From JASFYU01 sp045046905 (GTDB lineage: Bacteria; Bacteroidota; Bacteroidia; Flavobacteriales; Flavobacteriaceae): a DNA stretch of 49,173 nt. Below the pieces are notes generated by a model. The model saw only the letters and a list, made by a program, of their open reading frames with translations, ran no database searches and was not told where the DNA came from. Both the position numbers and the translations under genes were made by a program. The stretch is from the NCBI GenBank assembly GCA_045046905.1, contig JASFYU010000147.1, positions 1-49,173 on the forward strand, given 5' to 3'. This document shows, in pieces, positions 8,642-15,990 of this stretch. Numbering within the stretch: the stretch's first letter is position 1; each line of letters starts with the position of its first letter.

Positions 8642-9487
8642 TCAAGGGCTTTCCCAGCCAGTTTCCTTTAAAGCGGGGTCATTCTCTTTTTTTAAAAAAT
8701 CGGCTTTTGATAGGGAGCTTGCCTTCCATTCTAAAATAGCTTCATTGGGTACAATATCGATTGGAATTTGCCATGAAGTAGATTTTTCATTGTAGGCCAA
8801 ATTCGATTGCGAGGCGTAGCAAGAGATTATTGACCATCGAGGATACTCCGACGAATTAGCTGCTGAACGGTGTAACAGATTACTGTGAAAAAATAGGGCG
8901 TCACCGGCTTTCAATTCAGAATAGATGAGATCCATTGATTTAAGGGCATTGTCGACCATGACCATATCGGCACCTACCTGTTCGCCAGCAAAGCCATGAT
9001 TTATCCGACCGAGTTTATGGGAGCCTTTAATTACCTGTAAACAGCCATTTTCTTTGTTGGCATCGTTCAAAGCGACCATGACACTAATTAGTTGGTCGGG
9101 AAACATGAATTGGTTTTTGTACCAATACCCGTAATCTTGGTGCCATTCCCAAGCACCGCCTACCTTAGGTTCTTTCTGCATTAGTTTTGAATGAAAATGA
9201 CAAACGGGCGTATCGCTCTCCAACAATTGGGCCACCGAATGCACCATTTTTTTACTGCGTGTTAAATACCCGAACACATCATCGCCTGGTGTGAACCAAA
9301 GCGAGAGTTTTGTTTTTTTGCCCGATTGGTCGTTTAAATCCAAGGCATTGTTAAGCATCGCTTTATCCTCAAGTGCCGTGGTGTAAAGGAGATCGATTTC
9401 CTTTTTGCTACAGAAATTTTTGATTAGAATATACCCGTCTTTGTGAAAAGATTGTACTTGCTCTGTGGATAGGGTTGATGTTGGCAT
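8642..9487 (-). CDS. Phytanoyl-CoA dioxygenase (PhyH) family protein
   Basis: This 281-aa Fe(II)/2-oxoglutarate-dependent oxygenase-like protein shows a complete facial triad: H116 and D118 in EWHQDYGYWY, and H206 in NLLHRSAANS. R217 (PRWSIISCY) is the probable 2-oxoglutarate-binding Arg. There is no signal peptide, so it is cytoplasmic. Bacterial PhyH proteins act on varied small molecules. Its partner is the Gfo/Idh/MocA gene downstream. Confidence 0.87.
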   Translation of the reverse strand: MPTSTLSTEQVQSFHKDGYILIKNFCSKKEIDLLYTTALEDKAMLNNALDLNDQSGKKTKLSLWFTPGDDVFGYLTRSKKMVHSVAQLLESDTPVCHFHSKLMQKEPKVGGAWEWHQDYGYWYKNQFMFPDQLISVMVALNDANKENGCLQVIKGSHKLGRINHGFAGEQVGADMVMVDNALKSMDLIYSELKAGDALFFHSNLLHRSAANSSEYPRWSIISCYASQSNLAYNEKSTSWQIPIDIVPNEAILEWKASSLSKADFLKKENDPALKETGWESP

Positions 9488-9608
9488 GAGATTAAATTAT
9501 TGCTATATTGAAAATGAGACTTCTGTGCTCTTGAAGATATTACAAATAGTTTAATTTCTGAACTTCGTATCACAGTATTTGCCGTGATGGTATCGAAATT
9601 ACCTTATG

Positions 9609-9636
9609 AACCTGAGTTCGACCTAAGATTTAATCT
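9609..9636 (-). repeat. Dispersed repeat, copy 2 (28 bp, inverted)
   Basis: This is the exact reverse complement of 67-94, about 9.5 kb away. It carries the core motif and the adjacent palindromic 11-mer, and lies upstream of the PhyH gene. Confidence 0.85.
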
Positions 9637-9652
9637 CTCATTGAGGGTTTAA

Positions 9653-9681
9653 CCTGCCTACCGAAGGGCCGGCAGGTAGGC
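9653..9681. repeat. REP-like palindrome
   Basis: CCTGCCTACC and GGCAGGTAGGC form overlapping inverted repeats around GAAGGGCC. GCCTACC (9656-9662) pairs with GGTAGGC (9675-9681). Palindromes built on CCTGCC/GGCAGG are, as I recall, common dispersed elements in flavobacteria; the copy number here was not checked. Confidence 0.5.
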
Positions 9682-9715
9682 TTGCCTCGAAATGAAAAAT
9701 GTTTCTTCGGAAGCA

Positions 9716-9740
9716 TACCTCGTACCCTTGGGTCGAGGTA
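9716..9740. repeat. Strong 11-bp hairpin
   Basis: TACCTCG (9716-9722) pairs with CGAGGTA (9734-9740) and ACCC (9724-9727) with GGGT (9730-9733), leaving one bulged T and a TT loop. There is no U-tract on either side, so it is not a standard terminator. It is probably part of a small repeat element with the neighbouring palindrome. Confidence 0.55.
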
Positions 9741-9783
9741 GTGTATAAGCTAACCATAAGAATTAAGTAACCTAAGATAGGTT

Positions 9784-9804
9784 TAAAAATAGCAACTTTG
9801 CTAT
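9784..9804 (-). terminator. Candidate terminator of the arginine operon
   Basis: On the minus strand, ATAGCAA (9795-9789 on the plus-strand numbering) pairs with TTGCTAT across a two-base loop, giving a 7-bp stem followed by a run of T residues. It lies about 80 nt after the argH stop. The stem is short and AT-rich, so efficiency is uncertain. Confidence 0.55.
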
Positions 9805-9880
9805 GTTCAAATAAGTGATTAGTTTGAATTAGCTGTCTTAAGACCAGTATTCGTACCGGTTTTGTTGTTTCAGGAATTTG

Positions 9881-11167
9881 CTATTTTACAAGTAGCATAT
9901 CCATTTTCTCTCGAATCTCTTCCAAACACAAATTCCCTAAACTACCCTCATGGGTATGTTCAATATCTCGTTTTGGTTTAAAAGTACCTTTTTGAATTTC
10001 TTGCCCCATCTTTTTATAGGCATCTCTGAAAGGCATTCCGTTTTGAACAAGTTCATTCAAAGTATCAACACTGAACAGGTAATCGTATTTGGGGTCGTCC
10101 AAAATGTTTTCATGTATTATGATTTCCTTTAGGCTGAATGTCAAGATTTCTAAACAGGCTTTCATATCTTGTATTGCAGGAACAATGGTTTCTTTGACCA
10201 ATTGTAGGTCTCTGTGGTACCCACTAGGTAAGTTGTTGATAATCAATGTCAGTTGATTGGGGACCGATTGCAGCTTATTGCATTTGGCGCGTACCAATTC
10301 AAAAACATCAGGATTTTTCTTATGGGGCATAATACTGCTGCCTGTCGTCAATTCATCTGGAAATGAGATGAAATTAAAGTTTTGACTCATGTACAAACAG
10401 ATGTCCATTGCCATTTTGGAAAGTGTAGCGGCGATACTGCTCATGCCGAATGCAGTGGCTTTTTCTACTTTACCCCGACCCATTTGTGCGGCGACTACAT
10501 TGTATTTTAAAGATTCAAACCCCATTTCCTGTGTGGTAAAACTTCGGTCGATAGGAAAAGAGCTGCCGTAACCTGCAGCGCTTCCTAAGGGGTTTTGGTC
10601 GGCAATCTTATAGGCGGCATCAATAAAATAAAGGTCATCGATCAGGCTTTCGGCATAGGCCGAGAACCATAGCCCAAAAGAAGAAGGCATTGCAATCTGT
10701 AAATGGGTATACCCTGGGAGCAGTACGCTCTTGTGCTTTTCGGCCAAATTCAATAGCAGCTCGAATAAGGCTTTGGTCTCATTTTTTATCGCGCTCAGTT
10801 CGTCTTTTAAATACAGATGCATGGCTACTAGAATCTGATCGTTTCTAGATCGAGCCGTATGAATTTTTTTTCCGGTATCGCCTAATTTTTCTGTAAGCAA
10901 AAATTCGATCTTTGAATGCATATCCTCAAAAGTATCCTCGATGATAAAAGAACCATCTTCAATAGTTTTGGCAATATTTTCCAATTCGTTGACTAGGGCC
11001 TTTGTTTCTTCTTTCGAAAGCAAACCAATATGACCCAACATTTTGGCATGCGCTTTGGAAGCGATTACATCGTATTTCGCTAAGTACAGATCCAATTCTC
11101 GATCGTTGCCAACTGTAAAGTGGTCTATTTTCTTATCGGTACTAAAGCCTTTGTCCCAGAGTTTCAT
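9881..11167 (-). CDS. argH: Argininosuccinate lyase
   Basis: This enzyme cleaves argininosuccinate to arginine and fumarate, the final step of arginine synthesis. The 428-aa protein shows the fumarase/aspartase-superfamily features HTARSRNDQ (about 103-111), the TGSSIMPHKKNPD signature loop ending at residue 287, and GYTHLQIAMPSSFG around 152-165 with the active-site His. It is the last gene of the long arg/pro operon and follows argE by 154 bp. That gap contains a short tandem repeat. Confidence 0.95.
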   Translation of the reverse strand: MKLWDKGFSTDKKIDHFTVGNDRELDLYLAKYDVIASKAHAKMLGHIGLLSKEETKALVNELENIAKTIEDGSFIIEDTFEDMHSKIEFLLTEKLGDTGKKIHTARSRNDQILVAMHLYLKDELSAIKNETKALFELLLNLAEKHKSVLLPGYTHLQIAMPSSFGLWFSAYAESLIDDLYFIDAAYKIADQNPLGSAAGYGSSFPIDRSFTTQEMGFESLKYNVVAAQMGRGKVEKATAFGMSSIAATLSKMAMDICLYMSQNFNFISFPDELTTGSSIMPHKKNPDVFELVRAKCNKLQSVPNQLTLIINNLPSGYHRDLQLVKETIVPAIQDMKACLEILTFSLKEIIIHENILDDPKYDYLFSVDTLNELVQNGMPFRDAYKKMGQEIQKGTFKPKRDIEHTHEGSLGNLCLEEIREKMDMLLVK

Positions 11168-11171
11168 CTTC

Positions 11172-11199
11172 TAGTTGTTAGTTGTTAGTTATTAGTTGA
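11172..11199 (-). repeat. 7-bp tandem repeat in argH leader
   Basis: Four copies of a 7-mer (TAGTTGT, TAGTTGT, TAGTTAT, TAGTTGA on the plus strand) end 5 nt from the argH start codon. On the mRNA this is a structure-free A/C-rich leader. It could assist ribosome loading or vary in length by slippage; neither is shown. Confidence 0.6.
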
Positions 11200-11321
11200 T
11201 TGTTTTTATCAAGAATAAAAAAATCGACTCTTTATTTTCTAAATAGCAATAGAGCCTGTGTTTTTAATATTGTTAAAAACAAATCTATAGTCTTATTTCT
11301 AATAGCGGAGTGGTCTAATGT

Positions 11322-12392
11322 CTAATATAAAAAACCTTTTAATATTTTTATATAAAGGTCTATTCCTTCTTCAATTTCTTTTACATAGATATATTCATCG
11401 GCCGAATGTGAACGGGTACTATCGCCAGGTCCTAGTTTTACTGATTGACAGCTTAATGCCGCCTGATCTGATAAGGTTGGTGAACCGTACGTTTTTCTAC
11501 CCAAAGCAATACCGCTTTTTACTAAAGGGTGATCCTTGTTAATTGCGGATGAATTCAATCGCAACGAGCGTTCTTTTAATTCACAAGGCACCTCCTCTTT
11601 AAGTAGATCCGCAATTTCTTTATTTGAATACCGGTCGTTAACGCGAACATCTATAACCAGGTCTACTTGTGAGGGCACTACATTATGTTCACTTCCTGCA
11701 TAGATCTGGGTCACAGTCAATTTGACCTCGCCGAGCGCCTCAGAAGTCTTATTGAATTTATAATTTTTGAACCATTCTAACACTTTTATGGTGTTGTAAA
11801 TGGGGTTGTCGGTATTCGGATGGGCAGCATGAGAGGGTGTCCCTTTTACTACGGCATCAAAAACTACCAATCCTTTTTCGGCAATGGCTAGATTCATTAG
11901 GGTAGGTTCGCCAACGATAGCAACATCAATTTCAGGAAGATATGGCAATAGGCCTCGTAGGCTGTTTTCGCCCGCATTTTCTTCCTCGGCCGAGGCCACC
12001 ATCAAGATATTGTGATTCAGATTTTTCGAACCGTAAAAATGGGTAAAAGTAGCGAGGAGCGACACCAAACTGCCGCCGGCATCATTACTACCTAGACCAT
12101 AGAGTTTTCCGTCTTCGATATGCGGAAGAAAAGGATCTTTTGTATAGGCCTTATTGGGTCTTACGGTATCGTGATGGGAGTTGAGCAATAGGGTAGGTTT
12201 TGCATCATTCCAATATTTATTTTTGGCAAAGATATTGTTGTTTTTCCGTTCAAACGGAATCTTGTGAGCCGTGAACCAATCTTGAAGGGCTGCCGCAGTT
12301 TTGTCTTCTTCCTTTGAAAATGACTGAATAGAAATTAGCTTTTTTAACAATTCAATAGCTTCTAAAGTCAATATATCTTGCGAGGTACTCAT
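11322..12392 (-). CDS. argE: M20-family deacylase (ArgE-like)
   Basis: This 356-aa zinc peptidase-fold deacylase would remove the N-acyl group from N-acylcitrulline (or N-acylornithine). Metal ligands are visible in NSHHDTV (about 71-77), SNDAGG and AEEENAG (general base and ligands). The start overlaps the argB stop by 4 bp, indicating tight coupling. Because ArgF' here is of the succinyl type, the likely substrate is N-succinylcitrulline, although ArgE-like enzymes are often loose about the acyl group. The small size matches the Bacteroidetes ArgE-like group. Confidence 0.85.
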   Translation of the reverse strand: MSTSQDILTLEAIELLKKLISIQSFSKEEDKTAAALQDWFTAHKIPFERKNNNIFAKNKYWNDAKPTLLLNSHHDTVRPNKAYTKDPFLPHIEDGKLYGLGSNDAGGSLVSLLATFTHFYGSKNLNHNILMVASAEEENAGENSLRGLLPYLPEIDVAIVGEPTLMNLAIAEKGLVVFDAVVKGTPSHAAHPNTDNPIYNTIKVLEWFKNYKFNKTSEALGEVKLTVTQIYAGSEHNVVPSQVDLVIDVRVNDRYSNKEIADLLKEEVPCELKERSLRLNSSAINKDHPLVKSGIALGRKTYGSPTLSDQAALSCQSVKLGPGDSTRSHSADEYIYVKEIEEGIDLYIKILKGFLY

Positions 12393-13162
12393 AGGGTTAT
12401 GGTTGTAAATACGTTTGCTTTGGGGTCCAACATCGAAATATCACCTATACAGACTTTGTGTACATTTTTGTTAAGGGCATGAAAGCAATTTTCCAATTTC
12501 GGAAGCATGCCATCTGCTATGATCCCATCATTTAATAATTTCTGATAGGAGTCTTTATTGATGTGTTCCACAACCGAATTTTCATCGGAAACATTCATTA
12601 AAACCCCTTTCTTTTCAAAACAATAGTACAGATTGGTTTGATAATCGGCACTCATTCCTATGGCAATTTCAGAAGCAATGGTGTCTGCATTGGTGTTCAA
12701 TAACTGCCCCTTACCATCATGGGTCATCGCACAGAAAACGGGGGTGAGGCCTGCCTGCAATAACTGACTTATGATTTTTGTATTTATGCCATCGACATCT
12801 CCTACAAAACCATAATCTATTTTTTTTACAGGGCGTTTGTGTGCCTGGATTGCATCGCCATCAGCTCCTGTCAATCCTATGGCATTGCAATGGTTGGCTT
12901 GTAATTTTGCCACAATATTTTTGTTGGTAAGCCCAGCATAGACCATAGTAATGATTTTGAGGGTCTCGGCATCGGTTATTCTTCTGCCCTCTACTAGTTT
13001 TGATTCGACACCCAGCTTATTGGCAAGTTGCGTTGCCAATTTTCCGCCCCCGTGCACCAATATTTTTGGGCCTTTGATTAAAGAAAATGAGATCAGGAAT
13101 TTTGTGAGTTCGGTCACGTTCTCGATAACGTTTCCCCCAATTTTAACTATAGATAGTGTCAT
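12389..13162 (-). CDS. argB: N-acylglutamate kinase
   Basis: This 257-aa amino-acid kinase fold enzyme phosphorylates the gamma-carboxyl of N-acylglutamate. It has a KIGGNVIE start, the HGGGK substrate-binding glycine loop (around residue 37), an EGRRITDAETL motif and a C-terminal DGMLPKLENCFHAL segment. In Bacteroidetes the substrate is probably N-succinylglutamate. It starts 12 bp after the SDR gene and overlaps argE by 4 bp. The N-terminal helix used for arginine feedback in hexameric ArgB is not apparent. Confidence 0.92.
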   Translation of the reverse strand: MTLSIVKIGGNVIENVTELTKFLISFSLIKGPKILVHGGGKLATQLANKLGVESKLVEGRRITDAETLKIITMVYAGLTNKNIVAKLQANHCNAIGLTGADGDAIQAHKRPVKKIDYGFVGDVDGINTKIISQLLQAGLTPVFCAMTHDGKGQLLNTNADTIASEIAIGMSADYQTNLYYCFEKKGVLMNVSDENSVVEHINKDSYQKLLNDGIIADGMLPKLENCFHALNKNVHKVCIGDISMLDPKANVFTTITL

Positions 13163-13174
13163 AGTTTAGTCAAG

Positions 13175-13921
13175 TTATGCATTTAGTATTCCCCCGTCAA
13201 TGGTCATTGCACTTCCGGTAATCCATGCGGAGTCCTCCGATACAAGAAAAAGAGTCAATTTAGCGATGTCTTCGGGCGTGCCTAGCCTTTGCAACAAGGT
13301 TGCGTTTTTAGCATTTTCTACGGCCGCTTCAGGGTTTTCAAAAGCTTTGGCCGAATTCCATAACAAGGGTGTGTCGACTGGGCCTGGGCATATGGCATTT
13401 ACCCTGATTTTCGGTGCATACTCCACGGCCATCTGTTTCATTAAAGCTACTGCTGCTGCTTTAGAGGCACAATAGGCAGGATGATTCGGAAAGCTTTTAA
13501 ATGCGGCAATCGATGAGTTGATCAGAATATTGCCCGTATCGGCTTTCAACATATGGGGAAGCGCGTATTTAGACAAGTAAAATATAGAGCTGATATTTGT
13601 ATCCATAATATTCTGCCATGTTGAAATTGGTAAATCAATAACGTTTCCTAATCCTAAAGCACCGGCATTTAGTGATAAAATGTCGAGTTTTCCAAAGTTT
13701 GATATGGCCGCTTTCACCAATTTTTCATTATTTGCCGCTTGACTTATATCGCCAGAAATAAAAATTGAATTTTTTAATCGGCTGGCGAGTGCTTCACCCC
13801 TTTGCTGATCTCTACCCGAAAGTATGAGTTGGGCTCCTTCTTCTGCAAAAGTTTCAGCTATGGCTTTTCCCATGCCACTCGTTGCTCCGGTAATGATACA
13901 GACTTTATCTTTTAGTTTCAT
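13175..13921 (-). CDS. Short-chain dehydrogenase/reductase inside arg operon
   Basis: This 248-aa classical SDR has a TGATSGMGKA cofactor motif (about 12-21), an NAG motif (LSLNAGALG), catalytic Ser in NSSIAA, and YCASK (Tyr-x3-Lys) near residue 150. It ends IDGGILNA as glucose-1-dehydrogenase-like SDRs do. No arginine step needs an SDR, yet it lies 12 bp before argB within the operon. The substrate is unknown. It may act on a related semialdehyde or be a passenger. Confidence 0.85.
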   Translation of the reverse strand: MKLKDKVCIITGATSGMGKAIAETFAEEGAQLILSGRDQQRGEALASRLKNSIFISGDISQAANNEKLVKAAISNFGKLDILSLNAGALGLGNVIDLPISTWQNIMDTNISSIFYLSKYALPHMLKADTGNILINSSIAAFKSFPNHPAYCASKAAAVALMKQMAVEYAPKIRVNAICPGPVDTPLLWNSAKAFENPEAAVENAKNATLLQRLGTPEDIAKLTLFLVSEDSAWITGSAMTIDGGILNA

Positions 13922-13959
13922 CCCACCAGTGGGTTTAATTCTTCGATGCTTGCATCGAA
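13922..13959 (-). promoter_or_regulatory. Two hairpins before the SDR start codon
   Basis: CCCAC-CA-GTGGG (13922-13933) and TTCGATGC-TT-GCATCGAA (13942-13959) are perfect inverted repeats directly upstream of the SDR ATG (13921). In the mRNA they would fold just 5' of the start codon and could reduce ribosome access, lowering SDR expression relative to neighbours. Neither is followed by a U-run. Confidence 0.45.
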
Positions 13960-14046
13960 ATGATTACTATTTTTTCCTTTTTCATGTCTCGTGCGCTTGT
14001 CCCAAGGGTATGGACTTTCAATTTTTTTTAACTCTCCAGAGATAAC

Positions 14047-14080
14047 CTTCCTCCTTCAAAAGGATTAGGAGAGGCTTTCC
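14047..14080. repeat. CCTCCTT...GGAGAGG repeat at argF' 3' end
   Basis: CCTCCTT, a spacer, then GGAGAGG form an imperfect inverted repeat that overlaps the last codons of argF'. A close relative lies at 15960-15990, abutting the proA stop. It is probably a dispersed flavobacterial repeat. Confidence 0.45.
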
Positions 14081-15006
14081 AATATTTTTTTCAAGACCAA
14101 CTGTGCCGAATAGGTTCTATTGTTCGCTTGTTCTATGACTAGAGATTGGTCACTGTCCAATACCGAATCCTCGACTACGACATTTCTCCGAACAGGAAGG
14201 CAATGCATGAACTTGGCCCTGCCTAGTTTTTCTTTCGTCATCATCCAAGCGGGATCTTGGTTTGTTATTTTCCCGTATTCCGAATAACTGCTCCAGTTCT
14301 TTACATATACAAAATCGGCATTTTGCATGGCCTTCTTCTGGTCGTACTCAATTTTGACATTCTTGGTGATAGCCGGATCCAATGCATAGCCTTGGGGGTG
14401 GGTTATCACAAATTCGGCATCCTGTAATTGCATCATTTTTACAAAGGAATTCGCCACGGCATGTGGTAAAGCTTTGGGGTGTGGTGCCCAAGAAAGCACC
14501 ACTTTTGGTTTTCGGCCGAGCTGCTGCTCACTCATAGTAATGGCATCAGCTAAGGCTTGTAGCGGATGCGAGGTAGAACTTTCCATATTTACGATGGGAA
14601 CGCTTGCGTACTTTTTGAACCCGTTCAAGACCAACTCAGCCTCGTCTTTTTCCTTGTCTTTCAATCCAGCAAAGGCCCTGATGGCTATGATATCGCAATA
14701 TTGTGAAACTACCTCTGTGGCTTCTTTGATATGCTCTGATTTCCCTTGGTCCATTATGGTGCCATCTGAATATTCCAGAGCCCAACCTTCGTTTCCAAAA
14801 TTCATAACAATGACCTCCATACCCAAATTCATAGCGGCCTTTTGGGTACTTAATCTAGTGCGTAAGCTATTATTGAAAAACAAGAGTCCAATGGTCTTAT
14901 CGGCACCGAGTAATCTGTATTGTCTTGGATTTTTTTTTAATGCCCGAGCTTCCGACACCCATTCGGATAAAGAATCGATATCATCGATGGATAGGTAATG
15001 TTTCAT
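14065..15006 (-). CDS. argF': N-succinylornithine-type carbamoyltransferase
   Basis: This 313-aa transcarbamylase adds the carbamoyl group to N-acylornithine. It has the SLRTRLSTQKAA phosphate loop (47-58, in place of the STRTR of ordinary OTCase) and HCLPVRRN near the C-terminus. The residue that distinguishes acetyl from succinyl substrates (Glu92 in Xanthomonas AOTCase, Pro90 in B. fragilis SOTCase) aligns with Ser90 here (QGKSEHIKEA). Engineered Ser at this site is reported to give succinylornithine activity, so the succinyl route is inferred. The start at 15006 (MKHYLSIDDI) is chosen because an upstream in-frame ATG at 15060 adds 18 residues unlike the family. Confidence 0.9.
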   Translation of the reverse strand: MKHYLSIDDIDSLSEWVSEARALKKNPRQYRLLGADKTIGLLFFNNSLRTRLSTQKAAMNLGMEVIVMNFGNEGWALEYSDGTIMDQGKSEHIKEATEVVSQYCDIIAIRAFAGLKDKEKDEAELVLNGFKKYASVPIVNMESSTSHPLQALADAITMSEQQLGRKPKVVLSWAPHPKALPHAVANSFVKMMQLQDAEFVITHPQGYALDPAITKNVKIEYDQKKAMQNADFVYVKNWSSYSEYGKITNQDPAWMMTKEKLGRAKFMHCLPVRRNVVVEDSVLDSDQSLVIEQANNRTYSAQLVLKKILESLS

Positions 15007-15174
15007 ATGCTTAAAATTTGTTGTCCATAAAAATAGTTTAAAAGTCAAGATTCCATACACTCACTTGCTACACTTGTTTTTTTGCATGAGTTTGCTTTTG
15101 CTGCTCATCATCTTGCTCTTTCACTAAAGGTGTTCTTTTCGGATACTTTTTTTATAAACGCCCAGTATGGGCCT

Positions 15175-15942
15175 TCATGTTTTGATTTTGGTATGCGTAC
15201 TGGTTCCGTTTAGGGCATCTATGATAAAATTTTCTTTGAGTCCGTTAATAATCCAAGTTTCGATTCCTGCCTTGTTGGCAATAGTTGCGGCTTCGATCTT
15301 CGATTGCATACCCCCTGTGCCATGCGATGATTTAGAGTTGTTACTTATCTCTTGTTGAAGTTCGGTTATTTTCGATACTTCAGAAATGGTTTTGGGTTCT
15401 CCGTTTTCCAGTGAAATCTTGGTATAGATCCCGTTTGTATTGGTGGCTATTAACAACAAATCTACTTTGAGTAGCACCGCGGTCAATGCCGCAAGTTTGT
15501 CATTATCACCAAACTGAATTTCATCGGCGGCCACCGTGTCATTCTCATTGATAATCGGAATGAAATTATTGGACACCAATATATCGATGGTATTCTTGAT
15601 ACTTCCTTTTGATTTTGGATTTTCAAAATCGGAATACGATAATAGACACTGAGAAGTGAACAAGCCGAGCTCCCTGAAATTTTCTTGAAATATTCGCATG
15701 AGGTGGGGTTGGCCAATGGCTGCCAAAGCCTGCTTTACATTAATTTCTTGTCCGTTATGCTCCAGTTTTACAAATTGCTTGGCCGCAGCTATGGCTCCTG
15801 AGCTGACGATGATAAACTCGTAATCATCTTGCAAAGCAGCAATCTGCCTACCAATATCTTCTATTTTTCCCCTAGAAATTTGATTAGTTTCCTTGGTCAG
15901 GGTATTGGTTCCAATTTTCAGTAAAACTCTTTTTTTACTCAT
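15175..15942 (-). CDS. proB: Glutamate 5-kinase
   Basis: This enzyme makes gamma-glutamyl phosphate, the first step of proline synthesis. The 255-aa amino-acid kinase domain has the KIGTNTLT start, VSSGAIAAAK, an INENDTVAADEIQFGDNDKLAA signature (about 130-150) and GTGGMQSKIEAA. The C-terminal PUA domain of longer ProB proteins is missing, as in many Bacteroidetes. It lies between proA and argF', which places proline synthesis in the arginine operon. The 168-bp gap before argF' holds a small hairpin at 15160-15172. Confidence 0.92.
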   Translation of the reverse strand: MSKKRVLLKIGTNTLTKETNQISRGKIEDIGRQIAALQDDYEFIIVSSGAIAAAKQFVKLEHNGQEINVKQALAAIGQPHLMRIFQENFRELGLFTSQCLLSYSDFENPKSKGSIKNTIDILVSNNFIPIINENDTVAADEIQFGDNDKLAALTAVLLKVDLLLIATNTNGIYTKISLENGEPKTISEVSKITELQQEISNNSKSSHGTGGMQSKIEAATIANKAGIETWIINGLKENFIIDALNGTSTHTKIKT

Positions 15943-15959
15943 TTTATAGTTGTTAACTC

Positions 15960-15990
15960 CCCTCCTTTAGAATGGTTGGGAGAGGACTAC
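15960..15990. repeat. CCTCCTT...GGAGAGG repeat at proA 3' end
   Basis: CCTCCTTTAGAATGGTTGGG followed by AGAGG resembles the element at 14047-14080 and abuts the proA stop codon in the same relation to the gene. Confidence 0.45.

Larger units (their letters stand above)
9488..9880. other. Repeat-rich intergenic region
   Basis: This 393-bp stretch lies between argH and the PhyH gene, both on the minus strand. It contains an intrinsic terminator-like hairpin for the arginine operon (9784-9804), two strong palindromes (9653-9681, 9716-9740) and a 28-bp dispersed repeat (9609-9636). No protein or RNA gene is evident. Confidence 0.7.

Noticed and set aside
11172..11199. CRISPR array
   Set aside because: Units are only 7 bp with no spacers; no cas genes present.
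14474..14998. 174-aa open frame on the + strand opposite argF'
   Set aside because: Antisense shadow of a well-conserved gene with no recognisable motif.
15160..15172. GCCCA-GTA-TGGGC hairpin after proB as a terminator
   Set aside because: On the transcribed strand it is followed by A-rich rather than T-rich sequence, and the operon continues.
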